NCBI GenBank assembly: GCA_016748015.1
Contig: JAAOMT010000275.1
Span: 214,455-278,454 of the forward strand
DNA length: 64,000 bases
Reading direction: 5' to 3'
Origin: Geosiphon pyriformis
Taxonomy: Eukaryota; Glomeromycota; Glomeromycetes; Archaeosporales; Geosiphonaceae
Shown in pieces: positions 25,027-37,023 of this stretch. How positions within the stretch are numbered: position 1 is the first letter of the stretch; every line of letters begins with the position of its first letter. The position numbers and the translations under genes were made by a program. Under the pieces are notes generated by a model that had not been told where the DNA came from, ran no database searches, and saw only the letters and a list, made by a program, of their open reading frames with translations.

Positions 25027-25349
25027 TAATTAAATATTTTTAAAATGTTCAGGAAATATTATAGATGATACAACATATATATTATTTATCAAATTGGACT
25101 CTTTGAACTCGGGATTGAGATTATAATCTAAATTTAATATGCTAAATTTTAATTTATTAAAAATTTTTCATGGGTTAAATTTTACGTGGGAAAATGGCGT
25201 AGTAAAGTTTTCTTTTTAATACATGGATAAAGAGAAAGTGGTGAAAAAAAAAATTATAATTCTCGGAATTTTTCTATTATCCCTCCTATTGGTATTACAA
25301 AGTAGGCATCCATCTTTTTTTGGGGATTTTCTTTTAAAAGGAGTTAATT

Positions 25350-25380
25350 AATGATGATGATGATGATGATGATGATGATG
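25350..25380 (+). repeat. (ATG)n microsatellite
   Basis: About ten ATG units. Confidence 0.95.
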
Positions 25381-25580
25381 CAACATTACATCCTAATGTT
25401 GAAAATTTCGTTTCTCAAAATTCCCAGCTTTTTTTTTTTTGGGCAAAAAAATTTTCCCACCCTAATCCCAATGATGATCTATCAGCCAGCCATACAACAT
25501 ATTATAGTGTATATATATATACACTAAGATAAACCAATAGAAAATACCAAGCAGGAAGAAAAATAAAAATAAAAATGATA

Positions 25581-25581
<1 letters not shown>

Positions 25582-25618
<37 letters not shown>
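25582..25618 (+). repeat. (AAT)n microsatellite
   Basis: About twelve AAT units. Confidence 0.95.
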
Positions 25619-25619
<1 letters not shown>

Positions 25620-25849
25620 GTACACTGAAAAACTCAAAATACAAGAATGTCCTAAAACAATAAAATGCCACCTTCTAACCATGAAATATTTTTTTTCAAC
25701 CGACTTTTAACCAACTAAAGACTTTTACCATCATGGTGTGACATATTATCGTCAAGTCAGTCAAAAGATGGAAGGCACATTTCACATTGAAAGAATTAGG
25801 GCCAAGTTATCCATGGCAAAATAGGACTACCTTGCCGTTTTTTTTTCTA

Positions 25850-25900
25850 ATAATGATAATAATAATGATGATGATGATGATAATGATGATGATGATGATG

Positions 25901-25964
<64 letters not shown>
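25850..25964 (+). repeat. Compound (GAT)n(AAT)n microsatellite, about 115 bp
   Basis: Two GAT blocks separated by AAT are followed by about 22 AAT units; the longest compound array in the window. Confidence 0.95.
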
Positions 25965-25965
<1 letters not shown>

Positions 25966-26668
25966 GGCTTTCCTCTGTCAATGGAAGAAAAAACGAAATT
26001 TCTTTTTTGTCATTCGATTGCACAACATTTATGATGGTTGACTCAATATTGGTAATTTGATTGGAACATCATCATCCTCATCTTCATCGAATGATGGTTG
26101 CAGCAAAAAATGGCTAAAAAAGCAACAGTGGGTTCGAAATTTGCATATTTATTTTTTTTTAAAAAAAACAACTTTAAATATTTTTCTTATTATGCTCAAG
26201 TTGAAAGGCAAATAAGCTTGAAAATCAGATATTTATAAATGTAAACATGTAAATAATACACGTATATACGCACGTATACAGATAATCGTTTGGGAAAACA
26301 TGCTTTAAAAAAAAACATATCATTGAACGGGATTATCAATTTTTAAAAAACCAACAAAAAAAACCAACATGAATTCATTTAATCATTCCCATTTAAAATT
26401 GCAACTTCTTTATCCAATATTTCTGTGGCTCTGTCTGTGTTATCTCATTCTTGACTCCTTTTTCCACCTTTGCAGGAAAAGAGAATACCGAATCGACCAG
26501 CAATGAGAATTGCATCATCGGATCACCATCATCGCATCAACAGGTTCAACATTTTTTTGATAAGTAGATGTTTGTGATGATGATGATGATCAACGTATTT
26601 TTAAAAAAAGTATACCGGTACGTAAAAAGGGGGGGGGGGTACCAAGTTACCATACCTAGTCTTACAGC

Positions 26669-26706
26669 TTCTTCTTCTTCTTCTTCTTCTTCTTCTGCTT
26701 CTTCTT
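26669..26706 (+). repeat. (TTC)n microsatellite
   Basis: About nine TTC units, one TGC interruption, then TTC again. Confidence 0.9.
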
Positions 26707-27007
26707 ATTTATTTCGAGAGTGCACACTGGGAACTACTCCTACCTTTGTTTGTGTCACTACCTATATACCATATATATACACATTTATGATGTGTATGTA
26801 GATAGGTAGTTAAGTGAGTGAATAGATAAATAGGTATGTATATATATAAAAGTAGAAAAGTTTTGTAGGTACATATTAGAAATTAAACAAGACACAAAAT
26901 TACCGTAGTCGAAAATCCTTTTCCCTCGTACTCGTGTATTAGCACAAACAGGTATTACAATTTATCCGAGTAAATCTCATTTTATATATTAATTTTTAAT
27001 GTTATAT

Positions 27008-27110
27008 AGGATACTATACATACTATACTATACTATACTATATTATACTATACTATATTATCACATCATCACATCATATTATATTATATGTATCATATCA
27101 TATCATATTT
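27008..27110 (+). repeat. TATAC/TCATA pentanucleotide array
   Basis: Imperfect pentamer repeats (tatac, tatat, tcaca, tcata) over about 100 bp. Confidence 0.85.
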
Positions 27111-27512
27111 ATCTTATTCTATATTATTTTATTCAACACCTCCCATCTCATTTTCCCTCCCCCCCCCAAAAAAAAAAAAAAAAAAAAACCTTATGCAATC
27201 AATCCAAAAACTTTTTATAAATATGCCCACTGTTTTCACTTCGAAATTTTAAAATTTTTTTTTTGCCCTCACGAAAAAAAAATAAAATTTGTTGTTTCCT
27301 GTTGTTAATATACATGGTTTTTTTTTGATTTCTAGTTTGGGTTATTTCATTTTTTCATTGTAAATTTACCGCAGTAAATAATACATATCTTTCATATATA
27401 TATATAAAATATAATATAATAAAATAAAATAAAAAAGTGACCATTGTCAAACTACTCGCTTTCAATCATCATTATTGAACATTGAGTTATCGACTTGCCA
27501 ACTAACCTATAG

Positions 27513-27513
27513 T

Positions 27514-27552
<39 letters not shown>

Positions 27553-27560
27553 AACAACAA
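27513..27560 (+). repeat. (AAC)n microsatellite in the Ecl1-like leader
   Basis: About 15 AAC units, 140 bp upstream of the Ecl1-like start codon and in frame with it (reads as Asn). Confidence 0.95.
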
Positions 27561-27605
27561 AAAGAAAAACTTATTATCCTTATTCCCCTATTACCATCAA
27601 CTATC

Positions 27606-27621
27606 ACTACTACTACACTAT

Positions 27622-27666
<45 letters not shown>

Positions 27667-27685
27667 CACTACTACCACTACTACA
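27606..27685 (+). repeat. (TAC)n microsatellite immediately upstream of the Ecl1-like start
   Basis: About 24 TAC/CAC units ending 15 bp before the ATG at 27700; likely part of the transcript leader. Confidence 0.9.
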
Positions 27686-27699
27686 AACTCTCAATTAAA

Positions 27700-28374
27700 A
27701 TGGATTTGGATTGGTGTCTCACTTGTTCGCAACATACTTCGGTAAATTTTCATAATCTAAATATGACAGATGATAGCCATTCATTTTTTTTATCATACTA
27801 ATACTTTAATATTTATAAATAGGGTACACTTTACTGTTCAGAAGTATGTCGTCTCCAAGATATGGGTGGTCATCCTACTTTTACCAACACCAACACTCTC
27901 ACAACATTTCCCAATTCCTCCTCATCACCATTCGCATCTTCATTTTTCGCAACTAAACGTTACCATAAAAATTTCCCAATATCAAACCTCGTATCTTCTT
28001 CTTCGGCATCGTCATCGTCATCACAATTAAAAAAATCAAAAAATTATTTAGAAAAAACTCTTTATCCGGTTCCTTCTGCTGCTACTCATCATCCTGCGAT
28101 AATATACGCACGATTGAAGAAAATGGATTCATCATATTTGACATCGACTCTTCATTCATCCGATGTTAATCAATCAAAGTATACCACTTTTTACAATGGT
28201 AACCCTACTCCTCTTGCCCGTGGTGGGGTCACATCTACGAATAATTATTTTCAAAATAATCAAAGTCACTATCGACATCAACGAAATCAATATCATCATC
28301 ATCATCCTCATCATCATCATCCTCATCATCCTCATCATTATCAACCTTTGCAACGCGTACCCGTGATGATATAA
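27700..28374 (+). CDS. ecl1-like: Ecl1-family zinc-binding protein with histidine-rich tail
   Basis: Two exons (27700-27741 and 27823-28374) give 197 residues; the 81-bp intron has donor GTAAAT, a TACTAAT-like branch site (27798-27804) and acceptor TAG. The N-terminus MDLDWCLTCSQHTSGTLYCS plus EVCR is the diagnostic Ecl1/2/3 zinc-binding signature, with Cys6, Cys9, Cys19 and Cys23 all present. In fission yeast the family extends chronological lifespan and is induced by sulfur or zinc shortage (established for those proteins, inferred here). The rest is Ser/Asn-rich and probably disordered, and ends with twelve His in fifteen residues (about 172-186) encoded by CAT/CAC repeats. The splice falls between the two Cys pairs. 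Family call is firm; function in this organism is inference. Confidence 0.88.
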
Positions 28375-28874
28375 AACTTTTATGAACGCGTTCCTAAATA
28401 AATACGTTTTTCGTTCCCTAAAAATAAAAAAAATTTCAAACGTTAAAAGGTTTACCTTTGCGTTGTACCTCTTGTATCTAATAATATTAAATAGTTTCCT
28501 CTTTAATATCTTTAAAATTTTAGCTCAAAAACAAAAGAGAACTTTTAGAATGTCCTCTTTTTTCTGAATACATTTTATCAATCAATCAATCAATCATTCA
28601 TTCGTCTATCCCATCCCATTTCATTCATTCATTCATTCCTTCCTTTATATCATTTTTAGTCACTGTGTGTAGGAAAGTAAACCTACCAAAAATTCAAAAA
28701 GACTTTATTATATATACTTGTTTTTACTCGTGTTATAAACTCTCATTGAACCTCATTTCTTTTTTAAAAATTTTATTGTTGTAAATATAAAAAAAAAACA
28801 AAATTTTCTTGTCAATTTTACTTTTTATTGTTTTAAATGAATTTCGCTCAATCACTCTCATTTGCTCTCATTTG

Positions 28875-28911
<37 letters not shown>
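28875..28911 (+). repeat. (CT)n microsatellite
   Basis: About 16 CT units in the Ecl1-like 3' flank. Confidence 0.95.
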
Positions 28912-28915
<4 letters not shown>

Positions 28916-28992
28916 ACATTTGCTCACTTTTATTCATTTATCCAGTTAAAATCTTCAAAGGACTTCGATTCATAAGAATAACTCCTCAATTT

Positions 28993-29003
28993 GTAGTAGT
29001 AGT

Positions 29004-29042
<39 letters not shown>

Positions 29043-29043
29043 T
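28993..29043 (+). repeat. (GTA)/(TTA)n microsatellite
   Basis: Four GTA units then about 13 TTA units. Confidence 0.95.
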
Positions 29044-29766
29044 TAACAGAGTTTATCATATAGTGTGTGTTTTCACTAATTTCTTTTAAGAGTTTATACG
29101 TACTATACAAAAATTGTCCCTTCATTATTCTTTGTAGGTTTAGAAACTCGAAGAAAATCACAAAGAATTAATAAATAATAAACAAGATTTAAAACCTTGT
29201 TTTTTTTTAAAAAAAAATTTGATATCTTTCCAATTGAAGTTGCCACCAAAATTACATTTTCTTGTGTATAAAGAAATTTTTATAATTGAAGGAATTTTTA
29301 TTCTAAAGATATATTTTTCGTCTTGGATTCACAAACATTGATACATAGTTTTTCGTCTTTTCACTGGAAATAAATTATCATAAAAGTAAATAACAAAAAA
29401 TCTTTATACGTAGTTCGATACAAAATCTTTGTGATACTTTTTTCTTTTACCCTTTTTTTTTTCCCAAACACAAATGCCGCACATTCATCTCAACATTCAC
29501 GCTCGTTCATTACACTTAAACATACGTGACACACCCAAAAAAAAGAAAAGTAAACACAATTTCAAATTTTATCTTTTTTTTTTTTCGTTTGTGTCTCAAA
29601 CGATGAACAAAGAAAGAAATACTCATATTAAGGATTAGGGAAAAATCAAATTCGTGATTATAAACATGGAGGAAAAAAGAACAAACCTTTAGATAAACAT
29701 ATTCTTTCATCTAAATCGTGTTACGTTGCATTGGGTAAGACATTTATAAATTTTTACTTTTTTTTA

Positions 29767-29825
<59 letters not shown>

Positions 29826-29826
29826 T
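29767..29826 (+). repeat. (TAA)20 microsatellite
   Basis: About twenty perfect TAA units. Confidence 0.95.
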
Positions 29827-30392
29827 CATAAATTGATTTTAAATCTCGGGGCGTATCTTGGCAAAAAAAGGTAGCTTTAAAAATGTTTGAAACTAGTTTT
29901 TAAATTTGGTGGTCAAGGATTTATTTTGCCTAAAAACCAAACTGGTTTTTCTGCATGGGGGGTGATACGTTTTTGGTAATGACGATGTGATGACGGTAGA
30001 AGGGGATATTATGATGACTATGACGACCACGACGACCCACGACGACTACAAAAACGACGGTAAAAAGAAACGGTTTTCGAAAATTCCAGTTTTTTTTAGT
30101 AAATGTTTTAAAGTTGAGTTATACGGGGTGAGTCATAAATAGTTGGGTAGAAAAAATCAATTAAAGTTATCTTGGATCATCAAATCTATTGATAAATTTT
30201 GTAAACAATAATCAATAAATGGTTAGTCATTAAAATGAACTAGTTTGATTCTGGGAATCGTGTTAAAGAAATAACTGGTAGTATTAGTACAATAAAAAAC
30301 GTTATTTGACTACCCGCCCGCAGCCGATGGAATTACCAATTCGAAATTCCCCGATCGAGATAATTTTTAAAGATTTATCGTCACTGTTTTTT

Positions 30393-30406
30393 GTATTATT
30401 ATTATC

Positions 30407-30450
<44 letters not shown>
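30393..30450 (+). repeat. (TTA)n microsatellite
   Basis: About 18 TTA units with one TCG interruption. It is complementary to the AAT array at 30636-30680, so the pair forms a potential long inverted repeat with a 185-bp spacer. Confidence 0.95.
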
Positions 30451-30451
<1 letters not shown>

Positions 30452-30635
30452 ATTATAATCATCACTATTCTTGCTAAAAAAATTTTACCAAAAATCTGGT
30501 CGCAAAAGAATCTAGACTTTTTTAATGTTAATGCGCAAACATGGCTCATTGCTTATTACGTCACGCGTTGTAACCGCATCAGGTATTCATACGTGGAGAA
30601 TTTTATTCGACGCACAGTATGAGATAAGTATAACT

Positions 30636-30679
<44 letters not shown>

Positions 30680-30680
30680 T
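30636..30680 (+). repeat. (TAA)n microsatellite
   Basis: About 14 AAT units, inverted relative to 30393-30450. Confidence 0.95.
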
Positions 30681-31670
30681 TATCATTATTTTATTGTGCA
30701 ACCCATGCGTTTTTAGTAGAAATGAGATATTATTGTGATACCTTTATTCGAAATGTGGACATCCAAAGACTGGGTACCCGCCCCGTGGTAAATTCCGTGT
30801 TCAAATATAAAGGTGTTTTCACTGTTAAGGAAATTATAGTACAGATTTACCATGCATTTTATTAAATTACAGAGTCCCAAATTACATTATATATCACTAT
30901 GAGGCTATCATGACTACAGAACTTTATTGAACGAGTAACTTTACAAGAACCTAAAGGATCCCATACTGTTTATCATGTCTGACTACATATCGGGACGGTT
31001 GACTGATAAAAAATATATAGGTTGTGCTTTGGAATTTTCTTTTTTTTATTTTATATTTTTTTCGGAATATGAATAATTATAATTGAATTGGTAAAGAGAG
31101 AGGAAATAATAAGAGAATAAAAGTCAAAAAGTATTGGATACCTGAATCATGTTGTTGTTATTGTTATTATTATTCTTGTTGTTGTTGTTTACAACTAAAA
31201 TAGAAAAAAATATGATGCAAATTTTTTTAAAGTAAAAATATTTGTGAAAATTTAAAATAATTTTATCCTCTAAAAATATATAATTTCAAATTATGTAATT
31301 TTTAATTGAGCTTTAAAAATTGATAATTTATTATCTGCATGTCATTATGGTTTTTAAATTTGAAAGATTGGAATAATAGAAATTTTATTCAAAAATTTTA
31401 TAAAATCACTTCTTTGGATGTTTTAATAAACCTATGATACTATTGTAACTTTAAATCGATGAATTCTTTTTAGAAAAATGAGGTTGCAAAAAAAAAAATT
31501 TCCGTTTCAAAATAATTTTTTTTAAAAAAGTAGAAAAACAAACTTTTTCTTATATAGAACAAAAAAAAAGAATTTCAAATTTAAATTCTCTTCGAAAAAA
31601 TTATGAATTAAAGGTAAAAAACAACTGTTAAAAATGAAAAATTTCATGGCTACAAAAACTGTTCGAATTC

Positions 31671-31716
31671 ATTTCTATATTCGGTACATATGTATGTATG
31701 TACCGAATGTAGAAAT
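31671..31716. other. 46-bp near-perfect inverted repeat (20-bp arms, 6-nt loop)
   Basis: The left arm (31671-31690) and right arm (31697-31716) are complementary at 19 of 20 positions; the single mismatch would be a G-U pair in RNA. The core of the arms is TTCGGTACATA / TATGTACCGAA. It is not part of any repeat array or gene. It could be a hairpin RNA, a cruciform-forming palindrome or a remnant of a small inverted-repeat transposon. Confidence 0.75.
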
Positions 31717-32649
31717 CTATGCATCTTGTCAATCTAACCCATTAAAATTTTTACTTTGGTCAAAAGATAAACTTTTTCTGGACACGACTTGATAATCTTA
31801 TTTTTTAATTGTTTCTATTAAATGTCACTTGGCAATATTTGTCTGTCCTAATAAAAAAGGGGTTAAATTTTTTATTATGAATTTCATCTTTTTAAACTCT
31901 TTTGTTAAAGTGATTTGTTTGATCTTCGGAAAAAGTTCATGGAGATCGTAAAATACACAAACAAAATTCATTCTCAAAAAGATTACAAATATTTAACAAC
32001 CCCATATTTTAAAGTCTACCAACGAGTGAAAAATAATATTTCGTTAAAAAATATTTTCACTTAATTTTGGCAAAACTAGGTCAGAAAACAGAAATACCCG
32101 GAATTCTTTTAATTTTTAAATTGGGTTCATTGTGTTTTAGTTTGGTTCTTGAATCCCAGTGCATGAGTTCTCAAAGTTTTATTTAATGCTATTATTTTGT
32201 TAGTTGTAAAGAGTCTACAAATATGTTGTCCTATTATCTCTTTATTTAGATTATAGACCTAATTTTTTGTTGAATAATTTTCCAATACCAAAAAATTAAC
32301 TCACTGAATTAAAACCCATTTTCCCAATTTGTTTTTCAAAGAAATGGGAATTTCATTGCGGATATTTTGAATCTGTAAAAATGATCTCATTTAGATCATC
32401 AGCCATGCTTTTGTTTTTTGCTTTTTAAAAACAAACATATCTCTCTACTAATATGGTCGAATGAGCTTAATTCGGAGAAAATCTTCAGTAATATTTTTCC
32501 TTTTCTCATGGAATTCTTTCGAATAAAGTTTTAAAATGAATCTGAAAACGTTTTGGTTTTTTTTTTTTTTGAATGGAATATTCCGGTAAAAAAAAAATTG
32601 TTTTTTCGACATGCATCTATCAGAAAAGGAGATAAAATTTTGAAAAAGA

Positions 32650-33211
32650 ATGTCATCGAACAATCAAAGTGATTGTTATAATCATGATCTACGCTCGGAA
32701 AGAATTTGGGCTTTTGGGGGGCGATTTGTTGCAGGAGTGGGAAAACTGGATTCCGATTTTTTTTTTTCAAGAACCCGAAAACAGTACTCATATTGTTATG
32801 ATGTTTCGAATTTAACCGAATTTTGGATGCGTGGGAATGAACATTTTGAATTTCTTTATTTATGGAATAACAAATTGTCGCCATTAATTTTGGGAAATTC
32901 ATTCGAGGACATGGCTAAATTACGAGATATCTGGTAAATAATTACTCGTTTTTAATCTAAAGCTAAAATTGATCACACTTCTCAGGTCAGACTTGGAATA
33001 TATACGAGTTTAGATTGGTTCTTTATTCGAATTTTCGAAAAGTACAATAGGTTCAATTGTGAGAATTTTTTTTTTCAATAAATGTTGTCATATTGATATT
33101 ATAATAATAATAATTATTCCACTCAGGAAAGAAAGGATGAATCCTATGGATTGGTTAGATGAAACGAAAAATTTTACTCCAACTTTTGCTAATTGTTTAT
33201 CCAACAAATAA
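32650..33211 (+). CDS. Orphan two-exon gene, 122-residue protein of unknown function
   Basis: I do not recognise this protein. Exon 1 (32650-32933) and exon 2 (33127-33211) join in phase through an intron with donor GTAAAT and acceptor CAG, giving 122 residues. It is not repeat-derived. It is rich in aromatic residues (YSYCYDVSN, EFWMRGNEHFEFLYLW), contains no transmembrane segment or signal peptide, and ends with WKERMNPMDWLDETKNF, a Trp/Asp-containing stretch typical of folded proteins. It has a start context of AAAGAATG and an upstream stop in frame. Neighbours are intergenic repeat DNA on the left and an AT-rich transposon zone on the right. A further upstream exon cannot be excluded. Confidence 0.6.
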
Positions 33212-33408
33212 TTAAAAATTTTGTCCATATTTTATGTGTAATGATTTTCGAGTTTTTTGATAATTAAAAAATAAAAATGATACGATCAAAGATTTGTTTA
33301 CATGATAAACATAATTATTGTTTATAATTATAAAATTTCAATTTTCATATCATTGAAAAAATTTTAAAATTCTTGTTTACTTATTTTTTTACTTTCTTGT
33401 TTGTCTAT

Positions 33409-33448
33409 TTGTTTGTTTGTTTGTTTGTTTGTTTGTTTGTTTGTTTGC
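33409..33448 (+). repeat. (GTTT)n microsatellite
   Basis: About ten GTTT units just downstream of the orphan gene; it marks the border to the AT-rich transposon zone. Confidence 0.95.
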
Positions 33449-33449
33449 T

Positions 33450-35629
33450 TAGTATGTTTAAGTGTAATTGAATTTAGTTAAAAATTTTCCACAAAATTAA
33501 TTTTATGTGTTTTATTTTAAGAATTTAAATTTAATTGACCAATTTTCTTATGACTTGACAACTTTAATTATTAACTTACCAAGATCTTAATTAATTTTAA
33601 ACTTTTAAAAATCTGTTAATTAATAACTTAAGTGGCCATATTAAGTTTGAATTAAGCAATAGTTAAATAATTCTTGTTTATACAATAATATAAAAAGTTA
33701 TTATTTTTATAAGTTTTTAAAAGTTCAAAATTAATTAAAACTTAATAAGCTAATTAAAATTGCCAATTAATAAAAAAATATTAATTTGATTAAAAACTAA
33801 TATAATAATTTATAAATTATTCAAAACAACATATTTTAATGAATTAATAGATTTATAACAGGTTGTTACAAATCTATTAATCCAATTTTTATTATTATGT
33901 TTTAATAAATTATAATTTTATTATTAATTATAACATAAAATTCAAAATTTTAAAATAGTTATAATTTAAGAATTTTATATATATAATTAAGTATTTAAAC
34001 TAATAAAAATCAAACTAAATTTATAAAAAAAAACTTATCTAAAACAAAAATATTTTATGTAAATTGCAATTAAAATACTATTAAAAAATAAATTTATTTA
34101 TAAAATAGTATATTTATATTAAATTTAATTTTAAAAGTTTAAAATTTTTAAAATATTATTAATTTATTATAAATTTATTATTTTTTTATACAAATTATTA
34201 ATTATATGGCCAAATAGATTAATATTTTTATTAATTACAAAAATTCTATTATTAAATTTGGTTTTTAAAGAAAAAAATACCAATTAACTTAATAATTAAA
34301 TTAACTAAAGCATTAATAAATTTAATAACAGACTTAATTAATAAAGTTAATACAACTAATTCAAATTCTAAAAAAGCCAACTTAGAACTAATTAAAAAAT
34401 TTATAATAATAACAATAATAAAAACAGCCAAAAAAACAGTAACAAAAAAAATTAATAAAATAAAAATTTTAATATAAAATTTAGTATTAACAAAACAAAA
34501 TTCAAAACTTTGAAACCACTTGTAAACTTGAAAAAAAAAATTTAAAAAAAAAAACAAAAATATTTTGTAATTAGTAATTAAATAATTTAATATTTAATAT
34601 TTAAAACAACACTAATAATTTGAAATTTTTTATTAAATAAAATATTTTAGTTTTTATAATTGTAGTTTTAAGTTTTTATAAAAACCAAAAGTAATAATTA
34701 CATATTTCAATTATTAAACAAAATTAAAAAAATCAAAAATAAAACAATTATAATTATAAATCTAAAAAATTAATTTGTTAATTTTAAAAATTATATAATT
34801 ATAAAAAAATCAACTAATTTAGTTTTGATAATATTATAAAAAACAATAACTTTTCTTTAATTAACCAAAAAAAAATTTTAATACTATTTTTTATTATTAA
34901 TATAAATTAATAAATAAAAACAATATTAATTAAAATTTTTTTAAAATAAACAACAATATATTATTACAAATTAATATATATTAACTTAATAAAAACAATT
35001 TTATTAAAATTATTCAAAACATTTTTAATATTACAAAAAACAACAACAAAAAAAGAAAAAAACCAATAAATATTACAAAAAACTTTGCAACTTAAAAATA
35101 AACTTAATTTATACAATAATATTTAAAATAACTTAAAATACAATTTTTATATAAAAAAATTTGGTATTGTTTTTTATAATTAAATTTAATTTTAAAAAAT
35201 TATCTAAATTTTAATAATTTTATTAAACATTAAAATAAAGATTATTTATTTAACAAACTTTTAATCATTAATTTAAGTATTATTAAAAACAATATTACAA
35301 AAAAAACAAAAAAAATTGATTTTGTTTTTATCTAATTAATATAAATTTTAAAATTAATTAATTTGATAAATTAATTAATTAAAAATATATATAAAAATAT
35401 ATTTTGTTTTGTTTTTAAAACTAGTAAAAATCAGCCAAAAACCAATATATTAGATATTATAATTAAAAATTAATTTAAATCAAAATTAGTTAATTTTATA
35501 ATATTTAATAACTTTTATAAATTATAATTAACAAAAAACAATAAACCAAAATAATAAACCAAAAAATTAAAAAAAATTGAAATAAAAATAAATATAAAAG
35601 AAAATATTATTTTATTTTATTTTATTTAA
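33450..35629. other. Extremely AT-rich block abutting a LINE 3' end
   Basis: About 2.2 kb with almost no G or C. The right part is A-rich on the plus strand. A 101-codon Phe/Ile/Leu-rich ORF at 34252-34557 is probably a composition product or a very decayed transposon frame. The block directly adjoins the LINE 3' end at 35630. I see no gene. Confidence 0.6.
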
Positions 35630-36384
35630 TAAGTAAAGTCCAACCACTATCTAATACATAGAACCAAACTAAGTGGCTCAAATTAAATATGACTTATGCA
35701 CTTACTACATGTGGCTAACCACTTAAGCCAAACAAGACAACACTATACATCTATATTAACACTTACATCACAATTTAAACCAGAAAAAAAAGACATGGCT
35801 TATAACAGCCAAAACTAATAACAAAAGATTCAATAATAACAAGTATCTTGACTATCCCATCTAATAGTATCAATGCTAAACTATATAACAAGTCTGACAT
35901 TATGCTATTATCTCCAATCAAGTCAGTCTTTTTTATATTAACTCTAAACTTAGATCTTGCCAGTCAGGTCTTAAAATGATACAACTCCACCAGATATCTC
36001 ACAAAATTAACAACAGCAGAAGTGGCCTTCTTCTTACTGTTAAAAATCCCAATAGCCTCTGTACATCAGTCCTTCAGCACAAACTCCTTGCACATGACTA
36101 CATAAGTTTTAGCATCTGATGAACAACAGAAGACAACAAACTCTAAGCACCTGCTAAAGCAACTCATTACATAAAAGCTTTAACCAAAATCTCTTTCCAA
36201 ATACTGATATTTTGAGCACAAGTAAAAATGTGATTTAACAACTCTATTTCACCATACAGTAAACACAGCACACCAGAATATTCTCTATTATATAATCTCT
36301 TCCTAATAGCTATTGGTAACCACCTGTGCACAGTTTTTATCAAGTACATATAAAGACTAGATGACTTTTAACTAGTAAAACCAG
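35605..36384 (-). mobile_element. LINE 3' fragment, copy D (left half of interrupted element)
   Basis: From about 35632 the sequence aligns with the 3' end of LINE copy B (about 55065 onward): both share the blocks following AAGTCCAA and the region with GTGGCTA-CCACT-AGCCA. On the minus strand it reads into a (AAAAT)n-type tail at about 35605-35630. The ORF2 C-terminus, with the RT-associated zinc-binding block CLLYGEIELLNHIFTC (here one Cys is Tyr), lies at 36167-36349. It stops at the TSD CCAG (36381-36384) and resumes at 51449, so the Ty3 element inserted into this LINE. Confidence 0.85.
36381..36384. repeat. Target-site duplication CCAG, left copy
   Basis: The tetranucleotide CCAG immediately precedes the TGTTAC start of the outer Ty3 element and recurs at 51449-51452 just after its GTAACA end. 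In the uninterrupted LINE copy B the corresponding site holds a single CCAG. Confidence 0.85.
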
Positions 36385-37023
36385 TGTTACAAGTGATTAT
36401 TTGGGGTCTTAAAGCAAATAACAACCTGTAACTTGGTGTTTGAGTGGTATTCTGATATGTTAATATCTGAAGGTTTTGTTGATCTGAAGATTTTGTTATG
36501 GAGTTTTTTGTATAATGGACAGAGATGTAATTAGTTGTTTTTATCCATAGCTTCTCAAAACCACAGTTTTATCAATTTCTTTTTCAACATAATGGCCAGT
36601 AATTTTCCTAGTAAGCTATCTTCAATTTTGAGTGTTTACCCTTATTCCTGGGTCTTTTACCAGTGCTATATCTTGACATCAGTACCTTTATATATGAATC
36701 TTTTTAATCTAATTAGTAAAACAAAAGTAATAACAATAAAAAAATAGAAAAAAATTAAAAGAAATAAGCCAAGGCAATGATTGTTAGTATTCCATCAATA
36801 GTCATAATCAAGAGCTATTGTTCCAGTGTGGTCAAGTATTCGAAACTATTAACATAAAGTGTTGATAGTGGAGAGTGAATTGAGATATTAAATAATTATT
36901 TTATTAATATTTGTGAATTGAAAGGTTGCTTAGATTAAATCTAAACTGAAAAATCTGTTTTTTCTACTTTTAACTTTACCAATATATATACATAATTAAG
37001 ATTTCTATATTCTATGAGTAATA
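36385..37023 (-). repeat. Outer Ty3 element, 3' LTR (639 bp)
   Basis: It matches the LTR at 50599-51448 from TGTTACAAGTGATTATTTGG onward, with scattered mainly transition differences, but lacks about 211 bp present near the end of the other LTR. Confidence 0.88.

Larger units (their letters stand above)
28375..32649. other. Intergenic region with microsatellites, no gene recognised
   Basis: About 4.3 kb between the Ecl1-like gene and the orphan gene. It contains CT, ATT and AAT arrays, a run of imperfect GAC/GAT repeats near 29980-30060, and a strong inverted repeat at 31671-31716. A short less AT-rich island at about 30530-31020 holds only small ORFs (for example 47 codons at 30722-30865, beginning MRYYCDTFIRN) that I could not support as genes. 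Confidence 0.5.

Noticed and set aside
26475-26540. Exon-like segment between a TTGCAG acceptor and an AACAG-GTTC donor, upstream of the Ecl1-like gene
   Set aside because: It might be a 5' UTR exon, but without transcript evidence neither partner junction can be chosen.
28382-28567. 61-codon ORF directly downstream of the Ecl1-like stop
   Set aside because: AT-rich, hydrophobic composition, no domain; most likely 3' UTR.
30556-30563. TTACGTCA, a CREB/ATF-like site
   Set aside because: A single 8-mer with no gene start nearby.
30722-30865. 47-codon ORF starting MRYYCDTFIRN, resembling the start of a U1C-type zinc finger
   Set aside because: Only the YYCD stretch resembles it; the second Cys and the His pair are missing and no continuing exon was found.
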